DNA of 64,000 bases from Pseudorasbora parva (taxonomy: Eukaryota > Chordata > Actinopteri > Cypriniformes > Gobionidae): contig NC_090187.1 of NCBI RefSeq assembly GCF_024679245.1, positions 28,009,815 to 28,073,814 on the forward strand, in the 5' to 3' direction. The notes under the pieces were generated by a model. It ran no database searches, was not told the origin of the DNA, and saw nothing but the letters and a program-made list of their open reading frames with translations. Each line of letters opens with the position of its first letter. Within the stretch, counting starts at the first letter, position 1. A program made the translations under genes and the position numbers. Positions 33,402-45,650 of the stretch are shown here, in pieces.

Positions 33402-34365
33402 AGTAACACTTTATTATAGGGAACACATATTCACTATTAACTACGAATTTTGCCTCAAGAAACTCCTAATTTACTGCTTATTAACAGTTAGTCAGGTAAT
33501 TTGGTAACACTTTAGTATGGGGAAGACATATTCACTATTAACTATGACTTTTGCCTCAATAAACTCCTAATTTACTGCTTATTAATAGTTAGTAAGGTAG
33601 TTATTGTAGCATTTAAGTTTAGGTATTGGGTAGGATTAAGGCCCCGATCACACAGAACACGTTTTTGCAGCGAGAGGCGCCGTTTTTGAATGTATTTCGG
33701 AGAGCGTTTTGCTGGGCGCCTCGCGCTTTTGAAGGAGCGCTCCGAGCACATGAAGTTGTGTGAAAAAGTCAGCTCTGAGCGGAAAAGCGCGCAACATCAA
33801 CGCGTTTATTTTCTGTTGTCCAATCGAATGAATGGAGAGGTGGTCTTCCGTTGTGGTGACCGTTACATTGATTAGATTGACAAGACAGCTGATTCGGGGG
33901 TTTCCTAGCAACATTACAAAAAACTGCAGCGCACTGCTCTTTTCTGAATGAAAAAACAGCAACCAAAAAAGGCAGTGCAGTGTGCCTCGCGTTTTCGAAC
34001 CTTAAAAACACGTTCTGTGTGATCGGGGCCTAAGGGATGTAGAATAAGGTCATGCAGAATAAGGCATTAATATGTGCTTTATAAGTACTAATAAACAGCC
34101 AATACCCTAGTAATATGCATGATAATAAGCAACTAGTTAATAGTTAATAACGGAACCCTAAAATAAAGTTTTACAGTTAGTTTTTTTTAATAGCATTTTA
34201 GTTTAGGTATTGGGTAGGATTAAGGGATGTAGAAAAGGTCATGAATAATAAGGCATTAATATGTGCTTTATAAGTACTAATAAACAACCAATATCCTAGT
34301 AATATGCATGCTAATAAGCAACTAGTTAATAGTTAATAACTCAACCTTAAAATAAAGTGTTACCA
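33402..34365. repeat. Cluster of 'GGTAACACTTTA' foldback repeats
   Basis: Three copies or part-copies: 33402-33501 (left part only), 33502-34175 (both arms, with a MITE inside) and 34190-34365 (right part). Shared blocks include 'CTATTAACTA', 'TAGTTTAGGTATTGGGTAGG', 'AATATGTGCTTTATAAGTAC' and the end 'AAAGTGTTACC'. There is no coding content. Confidence 0.85.
33640..34030. mobile_element. PIF-Harbinger-like MITE, 391 bp
   Basis: Ends 'GGCCCCGATCACACAGAAC' and 'GTTCTGTGTGATCGGGGCC' are perfect inverted repeats, flanked by TAA on each side (33637-33639, 34031-34033). The neighbouring paralogous repeat at about 34207-34230 reads 'GGTAGGATTAAGGGATGTAG' without insertion, a natural empty site with a single TAA. 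The element has no transposase. A second, damaged copy is at 42882-43530. Confidence 0.93.
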
Positions 34366-35985
34366 AGTTTTTAAGTATTTTATAGTATGACAACACTCTT
34401 TTTGCAACCTGTTTCAATATTGTGATATCCTATACTGTGACAAAAGCTTCAGCAATTTTTGCAATGTGAAATCTGTATATTGTCACATGCCTTTTGTATG
34501 TCAAATATAAAAAATGTAAGGGATAACATACAGCTAGTCTTGAGGTGAATTAGTGGGTTTTGCGTCACCCTGAAGGGGTTTATTTAGCAAAAATACTGGC
34601 TGACTGTACATTATCTCACTTATTACACAGCTACTTACCAAATCAATAAATAAATGGGCATTAAATATCGATTTGAGCTGAATTATTTTACTATGTGAGA
34701 AGAAACTGTCCAGGGAACAGTTCAAGAGACATGAATCTAGCACAGTTTGTGTACACCAGTCATTTGAACATTTATTGTGATTGTTTTTTGGGAAAGCTGG
34801 ATAAAACTGACAAAAATGCAGTGAAACTCTTGTCTTCATAGGCAATAGGAAATCAACCCTGTCTTATTGTTAATGAGAAACAAACAAACTTAACTGTTGA
34901 TAGTGACATACACCAAGTTTAATCAATTGGAAAGTTATTTGGCTGGGCCAGACCTTATTTTACAAAACCTCTGAAAAGCTCTTAAATCATAAATATACAG
35001 TTTCTCCTCATTCACCGTCCAAGAGTTTACCGTTTCAGAGGGAATTCAGAAATGCTGGGTTCAAATTAGTGTGTCTCTTCGTCCTCCCCTGAGATCCGGA
35101 GACACCATCTCAAAAAGTCTGTTAAGAGTCCTGCATTTGTAATGGAAATCAGATTTCCCACCAAGAAAACTAGTTTGCTGATGTTTACCATTTAAATGCT
35201 AATTCGCGTTTCTACAAAATGCTGTCAGGCAGTGAAGAAGTTGCTTTAGGTTCATGGCTGATCTGTTGTCAGGTTGAAATCACACAGAAAGGATAATTGA
35301 GTTTTTCACTTAATTATAGTTTCAAAAGTGGAATGTGCCAAAATGGGAGTTTCCAAACAAGTTTGATCAACAAATTCCCCTCCTATCTGCCACTGGTCAG
35401 TCAAAAATATTGATCTGCCTATAATGTACGCTAGTAGTTTAGCTGTGTTGGGTATTTATGTGAAAATAGTTGGTTTCTTAAAGGTGCAGTATATAATAAT
35501 GATAGCTAGTGGTCAAAATAGTTACACCAAATGTAAATGGCAACTAGAGTCTACACTAAGTGAAAATAACATTTTCTTAGATGATATTTACACTGCAAAT
35601 AGCTGTATATGTGATTTACTAAGTGAAATGGCATACTAAGTTAAAATAGTAATATATTCTATTTACACCATGTAAAAGTAGCAGTTATTTGCAATATGTG
35701 GAAATAGTAATTGCATTATTTGCACCTCAGTATTGTTGTATATTAACAGGATGCAAAAATGCAAAGTGCAAAATATTATATTTATTAAAAAATATTAAAT
35801 GGATGCTGCCTTAATGGGTCAATAAATGCCCTCCCTACACCCCTACCCAATAAATGCTTTTTTTTACTATTAAACATTTAGCTAGACACTTTATTTCCAC
35901 ATTTAGAATTTCTGTTGAAAGTAAATGCCTTTCTGATGTGATTTGTGATGGAGAAGGGAGAAGAGTGAGCTCTGCAAAAGGCGGA
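34366..35985. other. Stretch without a recognisable gene
   Basis: Unique-looking up to about 35480, then AT-rich sequence that may be part of an old MITE interrupted by the gypsy element: the left part ends 'GGCGGATTCGAACC' and a matching tail 'GATCTTAAGCC' resumes at about 38126. No coding feature is supported. Confidence 0.4.
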
Positions 35986-36009
35986 TTCGAACCATGGTGT
36001 TACAAACGG

Positions 36010-36760
36010 AGCGACACAGGAACCAAGGGCCCATCTTGCCTAGCAGGGATTTAGGCTCTTCGTGTCCCGTAGATACTCAAGGATCTTATGGTCAGTTAAC
36101 ACCAGAAAGGGATGTTTGGCACCCTCTAGCCAGTGCCTCCACTCCTCGAGAGCTAACTCGATGGCTAGGAGCTCTCAATTACCAATATCATAGTTGACCT
36201 CCGCCAGGCTGAGTTTCCGGGAGAAGGCACGTGGGTGAAGTCTTTAGGGGCTCCCCTGCTGCTGGGATAGGACTGCTCCCACTCCTATCCACCTCCACGA
36301 TAAAGTTCAGGTCGGGATCAGGATGGACAAGAAGTGGAGCAGTAGTGAAAGTGGTCTTGAGGGCCTCGGAAGCTTCTGTGGTGGCTGATGTCCAGGACAG
36401 AGACTTGGGCTCATTTCTGAGGAGTCTTGGATGAAGCAACAGTAGAAATTTGCAAACTAGAGGAAGTGCTGCAGTTCTTTGATGGAGGTGGGAGTGGGCC
36501 AGGACCAGATGGCATCCACCTTGCTCTCGTCCATCCGGACGGCACTGCGATCGATGTTGTAACTAAGGAACTACACTGATGACTGGTAGAATGAGCATTT
36601 CTCAGCTTTGAGGAACTTCAGAGGCATTTCAGGACCTCCGCAATATGGTGGCAATGATCGGCCAGGCTCAGGGAGTATATCAGGATGTCATTGATGTATA
36701 CTAGGACAGACTTGTGTAGGAAATCCTGGAGCACCTCATGTATGAAGTCCTGGAGTTATT
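36010..36760 (-). pseudogene. Gypsy reverse transcriptase / RNase H remnant
   Basis: Minus-strand reading shows 'VLVYINDILIYSLSLADHC' (about 36640-36710), a degraded form of the RT active-site box (the first Asp of YxDD is Asn). Further along comes '[20 protein letters not shown]' with '[20 protein letters not shown]' and 'DRSG' (about 36280-36430), the start of the RNase H domain with its first catalytic Asp. '[13 protein letters not shown]'-like sequence near 36080-36150 fits the later RNase H part. Several stops separate the blocks. The order RT then RNase H is that of Ty3/gypsy pol. Confidence 0.8.
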
Positions 36761-37179
36761 GGTAAATGAGAGCTCCTAGCCATCAAGTGGCAAGGTGGCT
36801 AATCCAAAGGCATTACCAGATATATGCCGGCTGACCCTAAGTCTAGGAGAGCATTAACTGGAAGAGACACACAGGAAGCACTAAGGTTTACAACCTTGAT
36901 GAGTGATTTCATTTTACTTAGCGAATGAATGATGGTACTCACCAGAGAACAAGGAGGAGGTGCAGGGCATTCTCCAATGAAATGCCCAGATGTACAAACT
37001 AAGATTTAGGGTCAGCTGCCTCTGCCGCTCAGTTGAAGTCAGTCGCTGAGTTTCTATTTGCATGGGCTCGTTCTTGGGGCGATGGAGGGATGACAGAGGC
37101 ATCAACTGGCCCTGTTTTCTTCGATACACGACTGCATACGAGTGGCGAATCAAATACACAGCTGGATGAAGCATTCAAG

Positions 37180-37520
37180 GCAGATGATATCCTCGTATGC
37201 AGCAAAATGCAACTGCGCACGGGGATTCAGACCTTGTCGATAGTTCGTCAAGAGGCAGCAGCAAGGGTCCTATACTGAAGTGCATACTAATTAACAGACA
37301 TGGTACCTTGTTTTAGGTGATATAGTTGTTCTCAGATGGCGGAATCCCAGCTGGGTTTACCAAAGAAATCCTTGAAATGAGACACAAAACTGGAGAGAGA
37401 CTGGTTAATGGGATTATTCTGAGACCACAATGATTCTGCCCAACAAAGCGCTTTGTCAGATACTTGAGAAATAATGAACACTACTTTAGCATGGTCATCG
37501 ACATACAAGTGTGGCTTTAT
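37180..37520 (-). pseudogene. Gypsy gag remnant
   Basis: Minus-strand frames read 'ALCWAESLWSQNNPINQS' and 'LSSFVSHFKDFFGKPSWDSA', then 'LYHLKQGTMSVN' and 'YALQYRTLAAAS', with at least two stops. This is the W..SLW.......L..F...F...F helical signature of retrotransposon gag. It lies upstream (on the minus strand) of the RT remnant, as expected. Confidence 0.75.
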
Positions 37521-38110
37521 CTCCAGGACCAGCGAGCATTGGAGAAGGAATTAATTGCAATCCTCCGCCACACCAGAGAAGGGCGCTGGCATAGGCAGAC
37601 AGTGAAAAAGTGGTTTGAGAGCTTGCCAAAGAGCGTCGACGAGCTCTTGGAAAGGATCCGGAGTGCTCATCTGGTAAAAGGTGTTGGTCTGTTCTTCTGT
37701 TACAAACCAAGCAACACAGGAACCAAGTGCTGGTGGAATATGACAGAGTTTATTGACAAGACCAGAATGAGCGTTGCAGGTACAGTCTGTTGTACTTGCA
37801 GGTAACAGGAGATGGCAGACGTAGGAGACAAGGAAAACAGGAGATGCTGGAGACAGGACATGGAGATGATGGAGCTCGGGAGATCAGACAAAGGAGCAGG
37901 TAAGTATTTAGGTTAGTCCAAGAAGTGCAGAAGCCATGACTATGTGCAAACGAGACCAGACAGTGACTGAGTGTGAGCTTGTGGTTTAAGTACAGGCTGT
38001 GATTGCAGACTGATGACATGCAGGTATGTGTGATCAGAACTCTCATGATTGAATGTGCTGGTACTGTGAGGGGGGTAGAGTCTGGCGTACTTGTGACACA
38101 GGGTAGATTG

Positions 38111-39394
38111 CATCAAAACCAAGGATCTTAAGCCTTACACTTTACTGATTGTGCCACTGAAGATATTGGAATATGCTTTTTTTTAAATTTTGTTTGGCCC
38201 TACCAGGCATTGTTAGGCAGATCTAGTGTGAATAGCACTTGCCAACAAGGCAAGTTATTTGCACTTGGTGAGAATAGACACTCCGTTCAAAATATTGAAG
38301 ATAGTAATTTCTTCCACCCCCTCCTCCTCAGACTTGACACTCCTGCAGGTTGCCAGTTTGAGGACATGCAACAGGAAAGAGTGCAGTTGACAATGGAAAG
38401 CAATGATCCTTACACTGTAACTTATCCACGTTTTAATATGCCTCTGGTCATAGAGCTTTTTAGATGGACAGCGAGGCATTTTAGTCTGGTAGAATATCTG
38501 ATCCAGTTCGTTTGGATCCATGGCTACAATACATTGTATTTTTTGCCAACTGGCAACCTGAGGTGTTGAAAAACTATTGGGTAAATTGGCAGTGTGTGGG
38601 ATCACACAGTCCAAAACAAAAACAGACATTCCAACACAGAACACAAATTTCAAAGTAGAATAACTGACTGTAGCATTGTTTTTCTGAAAGTCAAATATGT
38701 GAACTTAGCAAACAACTGAACTTATCTGCAAACATATTTTGGTATTTTTTATGCCTTAGTACAGTCAAAAAATTACATAAAGCACATTTAAATGCATGTC
38801 ACTGAATCTAAAACATCTTGAAAATATTTAAACAGCCTTGTGTTGTTTTCATAGTCTTCAGGTGTTTTATAATTGAAGAGAGGAAGCCTGCTGAAGAGCC
38901 TCTGTTTAGAATAGAGTCTTTGCAAACTGAAAGGAACTCACATGCATATCCAGTAAATAGCCAAAAGATTTTATTTTTATTTTTATTTTTGTCCTCTTAT
39001 CTCAATGAAGATGAGGAAAGGAGCCATAGACCCCATGGCTGATTAGAGAATAATGCTGGAGCCAATTGTTTGTGGCATGTTTTATTGGAGCTGGTTATTG
39101 GATGTGTTTTATTGATGGCTCTGTTCAGGGATTTCCAGGTAATGAATGATTAATGCTCAGTTACATAATTTAGTTCTTCACGCATACTGAAACTTCAGAT
39201 CACATGCATTGGCTATACTCGCTGTGGAAAGTGTTTCTGCTTTGGCAATGGTATCAGTTCTTTATGCATCAAAAGCTGATGATAAAGAATACCACATGCC
39301 ACAGAGACTGAATCAAACTGGCCTGAATTCCATTTTCTTCTGGCTTTCATTATGTGTTCTGTTCTCTATCTCTCTCAACACTGGAGTTGAAGGA
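38111..39394. other. Stretch without a recognisable gene
   Basis: Frames of 119 and 132 codons lie on opposite strands at 38210-38653. Neither shows a known domain and they mirror each other, so neither is called. Confidence 0.45.
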
Positions 39395-39560
39395 ACAGTA
39401 GTCAAAAAAATGAAAATTCTGTCATCATTTACTCACTATCATGTTGTTTCAAACCCATATGACTTTCTTGTATTTATTATTTATTTTTATTTTTTACAGA
39501 AAAAGCATTTAATGACCAGAGACTGTCAAGCTCCAAAAAGATGAACAATGGAGCGCCATG
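39395..39560. repeat. MITE fragment
   Basis: 'AAAAATGAAAATTCTGTCAT' followed by 'CATTTACTCACTATCATG' is the shape of a very common cyprinid 'AGTTCACCCAAAAATGAAAA' MITE. Only one end is present. Confidence 0.5.
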
Positions 39561-40049
39561 ACTTTATATTCCAAGTTTTCAGATATATGTGGGCTCCACA
39601 AATATCGACACCATTGGTAAATATGAGCAAAACCGACTGTGGAAATTTGTTTTTGCCATGTCTCCTCTTAATCAAAATATTCATAAAATTCTAACATTGA
39701 ATAATTTAAATTAATTTACACAAAATAAAAATGTGGAATAAATGTAATAAATATGGTTTTCTCCAAATTATGTGCCTAAAGAGTACAAAGCTACTAAAGT
39801 ATATTCCCATTCATATGACCTGTTTTTAAGTTACTCTTAGTTATCAGGAACACGGAAGAGCAAACTGTAAGAATAACTGCTAGAGAATTGCAGATACTAG
39901 TTGGGTCTTGGGGTCAGAAATTCTCAAACTGCAATTTGACCTCACCTACTTAACCACAACTTGTATAGGAAGGTTGCAATAAAAGCCTTTGTTGACGTCA
40001 AAAAGTGATGTAATGTAACTGCACTTTGCCAGGCATTACTGGAACTTTT

Positions 40050-40890
40050 AGTGGGACTGGGTTTTATGGTCAGATGAGACCAAATCAAAAAGTTTTGGGA
40101 AAAACACCAGAAGTGGGTTTGGCATAGAAAGAAACATAGTCATGTAGACATTTAAGGGTGTAACAGTTCAAATTACTCAGGGTTCAGTTTTTATCATGGT
40201 TTTAGGGTCACTGTTTCGGTATGGTTTGGTAGGTGCTATATTAAGGGAAATGATGACATCTGTCAAATAAAAATAAAGAAAATAAGAACAAATAATCAAA
40301 CTACATGCAACATCAAAAATGCATACAATAGAGCAAAGAGGCATATAAAGTGTTTTTTCAGGTATCTAACAGTATAGTTTTCAGATACAGAAACAGGCAG
40401 CATTGCATTTTATAATCTTCACGGTAAATTAAATAAAGATTAAAACTACAAAAGTTATTAATTTAAAAGCGGTTAGTGATTTCTTTGTCATTTGTTGTTT
40501 GATTAACAAGAAAAACACAGACAGCAGGAAAATGCTTATTTCCCTTTAATACATGATGCAAGGAAATACCAGCAGATAATACATCATCACCCTGTCAGGA
40601 AGCTTATTGTGGTTGGATCTTCCAGCATGACAATGGTCCAAAGCACATCTCAAAATAAACAACATAATACCTTACTGACCACAGAATGAAGGTTTTACCA
40701 TGGTCAAAGCAGTCCCCTGACCAAAACCCCACAAAAACCTGTGGAATCGGATGAGCTAAAGAATCAACAAGCATGGACATCTGAATCTGAAGGATCTGGA
40801 GAATATTTGTGTGGAGGAATGGCCTCAGATCTTTTGCCAGACGTCAATGCCTTATGCCATATGTATCAACCTTATTATACATTATAAGCC
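40050..40890 (+). pseudogene. Tc1-like transposase remnant
   Basis: Recognisable nucleotide blocks in Tc1 order: 'TTTTATGGTCAGATGAGACC' (the WSDE motif, first catalytic Asp region), then after a hAT-like intrusion 'CACCCTGTCAGGAAGC', 'CAGCATGACAATGGTCCAAA' (the HDN motif, second Asp), 'CAGTCCCCTGACCAAAACCC' (SPDQNP motif) and 'TGTGGAATCGGATGAGC', where the catalytic Glu codon should lie. Many frame breaks; not functional. Confidence 0.75.
40153..40545. mobile_element. hAT-like fragment inside the Tc1
   Basis: It begins 'AAGGGTGTAACAGTTCAAAT' with 'CGGTATGGTTTGG' soon after, resembling the CAGGGGTGTAACGGT-type left end of fish hAT elements. It separates the first and second catalytic blocks of the Tc1 transposase by about 400 bp too many. 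No clear right end or 8-bp duplication was found. Confidence 0.45.
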
Positions 40891-42881
40891 AGGTGCACAT
40901 TGTACAATTTATGATAGTGTTTTAAAACCGTTGCCTGTCTCGTCTGACTGTAAGAAAATGAGCCCCCGCTGTAAGCCATGTCACACTGTAGGATCTCATT
41001 AATTACAGGCTGGGTAAAAAACGGATGCATGGAAGAAGACTCGGCCGGAGTTAACATCATCAATCTGTGACATCTTCAGTGACGTGGCTAGAAAACAAAA
41101 ACATTTTTTTTTTTTGATCATAGATTATCTTGAAAAGCCAATGATTACCATTGATAACCCAACGATTGCTTCATCAGGTTTTGCACTTCTATTGGTTTTG
41201 ATTTGACAGTTGTCGTAGGAGAAGCCACACTGCAGTACTGTGCGTCAAATCTTCTCTGACACTGCCAGAACTCCATCGGCGGTGAAATATGATTGCAATG
41301 CTAATTTATTAGCTGTTGGTTAACATGTTAGTAACACTTCATTATAACTACATGCTATGAATCATTAGTTAAGCATTAGCAAAATAGTGAATTTATCATT
41401 TATAAAGCATTAATAGACGTTAATAAGCAGTTTATAAATACAGCTATACATGATTTATTCTTCATTTGTAATGTGTTTAATTGGTAATGATCAATTTATC
41501 ATTTCTATATTAAGTATTACATAATCACATTTATATACCAGTTATTTAGTTGTCAGTGGTTCATAAGATCAAATTGTAAGTGAATGATTAATAAACTATT
41601 TAAATGTAGGTGTGTGGTTGTCTTATGTTGTTTTGTTGTATTGTTTGTTTTATTATTAATGTTATTATTTTCTGTGTTTTATTTATTAGCATTGATGTAC
41701 AGCACTTTGTGCAATCTCAGTTGTATAAAAATGTGCTTTATAAATAGATAAAAGAAATAAGAAAGATGTACATTTATACTTCTTATAATTCAGACATATA
41801 GTAATAGTTAATAAATGCTTTATTAACATGTATTCCTACTGTAATTCATAATTAATCCAGGTAGTTATAGGTATTTAGTAGTTGTCAGTTAACTATTTTT
41901 TGTGAGCTCAGTCGGGTCTATTCATGTATCGTAAAGCTTTTACAAAGGAGATTTAAAGGCTGTTTTAGTTTGCTAGCCACCATTTCTATCTCACATATAA
42001 ATGCAGCTCAAATCATCTTAGATTTACGGGCCCTTTCATTATACCATCTTAACTTAAGAAGTACTTGAAGATCTTTGTAGAACTAGGAGTGCTCTGAAGT
42101 AATCGTAAATCTTTTTCTCTTTTTTTGTACTCTTTTCTTTGCCGAATACATGACTGAACACAAATAAAGGAAGGAAAAAATACACTGTTGTACATTCATA
42201 GGGCTTGTAAGCTTATTTTTGAAAAGTACTACAAGTAGCCATTTAAATTTGAAACACTTATAAGAAAAATTTTGCTGTGGTATTTCAAAGAGCCTTAGGC
42301 TTTGAGTGGTTCAACAAAAACATGCATATCACACCTCTGAATCCAAAATGTTTTTATTGGTTTGAGTTTGTTGTTTGTTCCCCAGGACCTGCAAAAGACA
42401 TTTCACAATACCGTGTTGTACAAGAGATTATTAAAACATATAAATCATCACAAATCATGATTAAACAACATTAAACAATATAACCTGAATCATCTGGCAA
42501 GATAAATGGCACCGAAATGGAGGGCCTTGCAAACCTCATCTCCTCCAGTAACAATCTTTTCTCTTCTTAAGCCAGCTTGGCCTTAAGGTCAATGAGCTGC
42601 TGCTGAAACTTGTTGTCCCTTTCATTGACCTCTTGAAGACAGTTCTAATGTATTTTAGGACATGTAGTTTCTCCCTCTCCAGTCCTGACTACAACCACAG
42701 ACATTCTCAAACTGATAAGGTGTTGTTGCTGTAGTCTGAACGATTGACAATGGAGGCTGCTGCATGGGTGGGCTGTAGGGAGGACTGGGAGATGGTAGTA
42801 GATGTCTGTCAACAGGAGGTGAACCCTATTACACCTTTGAGCGTGATGGACCTGTCTCAGGTTCAGGTTGAGGCATCCTTA
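40891..42881. other. Stretch without a gene; dispersed repeats
   Basis: 'TTAGTAACACTTCATTATAA' at 41329-41348 starts a part-copy of an AT-rich foldback type (about 41329-41570 and 41790-41880). The rest is unassigned. No coding signal is supported. Confidence 0.4.
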
Positions 42882-43530
42882 GGGCCCGATCACACAGAAT
42901 GCATTTTTGCATCAAGAGGCATCCTTTTTTGAATGGATTTCGGTTGGAAGAGAGCGCTATGCACGTTGCTTATGCACCCTGGGTGCCTCGCGTTTTTGAA
43001 AGAGCGTTCCAAGCGTGTAAAGTTGGAGGAAACGGGCCTGAAGTCATCAAATTTATTTTCTGTTGTCCATCGAATGAATGGAGAGGCGGGAATGGAGAGT
43101 TCGTGGATCGAAGAAAGGAGGCGGGAACCGGCAAACGTTCAACAACTTTTTAATGTAAAAAAAAATAAACAAAATGAAAGTAAAACCGCGGGCAGCCCCT
43201 CACGGACGACTGCCCGCAAATACCCACAAAATAAAACGTGGGCAGCCCCTCCCGGACGATTGCCCACACAAACATAATAAAACTTAAACAAAACTCAACA
43301 TAAAATCCAGGCTTGGTCCTCTCGTCTTCCGCTGCCCTTGCTACTCCTTTTATGCTCCCATCACATGGCCGCGAGACGAGACCGGTGTGTCATGCAGCTG
43401 GCACTCATTAACACTCATCACCGGCCCGCTCTCGCGGTCCCTCGCCCCGCTGCTTGTCACACCACAAATGTCAACCAAAAAAAGCAGCGCCTGTGCCTCA
43501 CATTTTTGAACATGAAAAACGCTGACAATT
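42882..43530. mobile_element. Second Harbinger-like MITE copy, damaged
   Basis: From 'GGGCCCGATCACACAGAATG' after TTA (42879-42881) this matches the MITE at 33640-34030, sharing 'GCGCCTCGCG'-type blocks and 'TCTGTTGTCCA' with 'CGAATGAATGGAGAGG'. Its right inverted repeat is missing after 'AAAAACGC'. An LTR-like sequence of about 370 bp sits inside. Confidence 0.75.
43093..43461 (-). mobile_element. LTR-like insertion in the MITE
   Basis: On the minus strand it starts TGTGACAAGCAGCG, has a TATA-like 'GCATAAAAGGAG' and near its end 'TTACATTAAAAAG'. 'GGGCAGCCCCTC' is repeated in two nearby blocks (43190-43265), both with 'CGGACGA.TGCCC'. It is diverged kin of the LTR fragment at 14381-14640. 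The outer end is uncertain and no target duplication was confirmed. Confidence 0.5.
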
Positions 43531-44001
43531 ATATGTCTATTTACTTCCACTTTCCCTAAAATAACGTTCATTTCGTCTTTTGAAAATTGTCTTTTTTTTG
43601 GTTTAGCCATTTTGCTTGTGTCTCATAGGCAAAGCCTATGTGTTTTTGGCCTTATAGCAAACTAGGCATAGCCTATGTGTTTTGGGACTCATAGCAAACT
43701 ATAATTAGGCGAAACAATTGAAAATACAAGCATGTGCTACAATTACGATCCATTCTATATTATGACATTTCTGCATTTAAAGGTGCCTAGAATGAAAAAT
43801 GTAATTAACCTTGCCATGGTGAAATAATGAGAGATCAGGACGTGGAAATCACAAACTTTAAGTCTCAAACATCATTGCCTCCTACTTCTTATGTAAATCT
43901 CATGAATCTAAAACTCCACCGAAAAAAAAAAAAATGCTTCTCAACATAACGCCAATCGTGACGCAAGCGTTGGGGATCATTTATATGCACGCCCCCAACA
44001 T

Positions 44002-44262
44002 TTGCATCTGTCCAAACATGTTCATTGTCAGGCGGAAATGGAGCGAATCATCAGGTACAAGCTGCTCGCATATGGACACACTTCATGTTCCAGGCTGTTC
44101 AGGAGACCTGAGGACTTTATATATCCTTCACACAGAGAAAAAATGTCAACAGTCATAGTTGATATTTATAATCCGATACCACAACAATTTAATTCAAGAT
44201 CGTTCGTTTGTTCAGCTCATTTCAAGCAAGCTTCGCTCAGGATCTTAAACTGCAGAAAGTAG
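44002..44262 (+). pseudogene. THAP-like coding remnant
   Basis: The frame ends 'NSRSFVCSAHFKQASLRIL'. 'SFVCSAHF' matches the ...xICSxHF end of a THAP zinc finger (last Cys and His ligands). The first C-x-C half is not evident upstream, although 'MERIIRYKLLAYGHTSC' precedes it. Probably an exon relic of the transposase or THAP protein of the surrounding TTAA element. The assignment rests on a short motif. Confidence 0.4.
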
Positions 44263-44542
44263 CAGCTATATTCCTGCAAGCAGTAACTAGCGATTTTATC
44301 CACTTATTGACTGTTTAAACAATTTCTGATTAAATTGAACGTTTCTTAGAGAGACAGCATTGTCTAGATAATGCAAGATGCTAGTACAGTAACAATAGGA
44401 AACACCAAGTACCATACCAAACTAAATAGTGTGTCTAATGACAAAGGGTAATATAAATTTGCATTTCAAAATACAACCGTAGATACTTTGCTTAGATCGT
44501 TCACTCGATCCTTCTAGCAAACGTTACCTTATCCACCATATG

Positions 44543-44974
44543 TGTCACAGTTCACCAGTGTGAGTGCCCATGATCACCACTAGAGGGCACTCCACCCCGG
44601 ACTGTCACTCCATCACAAACTACATTACCCATAATCCTTTCCCGGACTCATTAGCACTCAATATTTACACCTGTGTCTCATCACCTCATTACCTCTGCCT
44701 ATATAAGCCTGGTTATCTCTGTCATTCATTGCAAAGTCTTGTTTAGTGTCAACTGCATTTCTGAGCGTTTCTATGGTTTCATGTTTCTTGGTTCTTTGGA
44801 TTTCGTGCCTGTCTCGGATTACCCTTTTGCCTCTGTCCCTTGTTTTGTTTGCCTGATTGAACTGCCTACCTGTGTATGACCTTTTGCCTGATTTATGGAC
44901 TACGACTTTGGATTACCCTTTAATAAATACTGCGTGTGGATCTTCAACCTTCTGTCTCAGAGCAGTTCGTAACA
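44543..44974 (+). repeat. 5' LTR
   Basis: 432 bp from TGTCACAGTT to CGTAACA. TATA-like 'CTATATAAGCC' near 44700; 'AATAAA' near 44923. Confidence 0.88.
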
Positions 44975-45269
44975 GAAGACTTCGCCCACATGGATTCAGC
45001 AGTATGTCTCGTCCGTCTGTGCCAGGGAACTCACTCACTCGAGGACCACATCATAGACTTTCTGAACATTGCAAACTTCACCAACCTCCTGGACTTTATG
45101 TTGATTGATTTTTTTGCCATGGACTCAACAAACAGTTACAAAGCAAACTCATCTGTGATGGTCCTTGAGGGTCCCTGAGTGAGTTCCTTGATTATGCCCT
45201 TCAGGTAAGCGGCTCTGCTTTCACAGTGGGTGTCATGGAGGATGATCGTGACATTTCCACTGCATCTGC

Positions 45270-45650
45270 CAAGCCTGTGTCCTCGGGCAAGATGGCCGCC
45301 GAGCCAGTGTCCTCTGACAAAATGGCCAACGAACCTGTGTCTTTGGACAAGATGGCCGCTGAGCCTGTGTCCTCGGACAAGAGGGCCGTCGAACCGGTGT
45401 CATGGGACAAGATGGCCGCCGAGCCAGTGTCCTCTGACAAAATGGCAACCGAACCTGTGTCTTTGGACAAGATGGCCGCTGAGCCTGTCTTTGGAAAAGA
45501 TGGCCGCTGAGCCTGTGTCCTCGGACAAGATGGCCGCCGAGCCTGTGTCTTTGAACAAGATGGCCGCCGAACCGATGTCATGGGACAAGATGACCGCCGA
45601 GCCAGTGACCTCTGACAAGATGGCCGCTGAGCCTGTGTCTTTTGACAAGT
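45270..45650 (+). repeat. 30-bp minisatellite (KMAAEPVSSD)
   Basis: About 12-13 copies of a unit like 'GACAAGATGGCCGCCGAGCC' plus 10 bp. Confidence 0.95.

Larger units (their letters stand above)
35990..38110 (-). mobile_element. Gutted gypsy-type LTR retrotransposon
   Basis: The element is read on the minus strand: LTR-like sequence at about 37696-38110, gag remnants at 37180-37520, and RT/RNase H remnants at 36010-36760. 'GTTACAAAC' followed by 'ACACAGGAACCAAG' occurs at about 35998 and 37699, which may mark the two LTR edges. Most of pol (protease, part of RT, integrase) is deleted, and what remains is full of stops and frameshifts. Confidence 0.7.

Noticed and set aside
38210..38653. 119- and 132-codon ORFs on opposite strands
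   Set aside because: They overlap almost fully in antisense and neither has a known domain.
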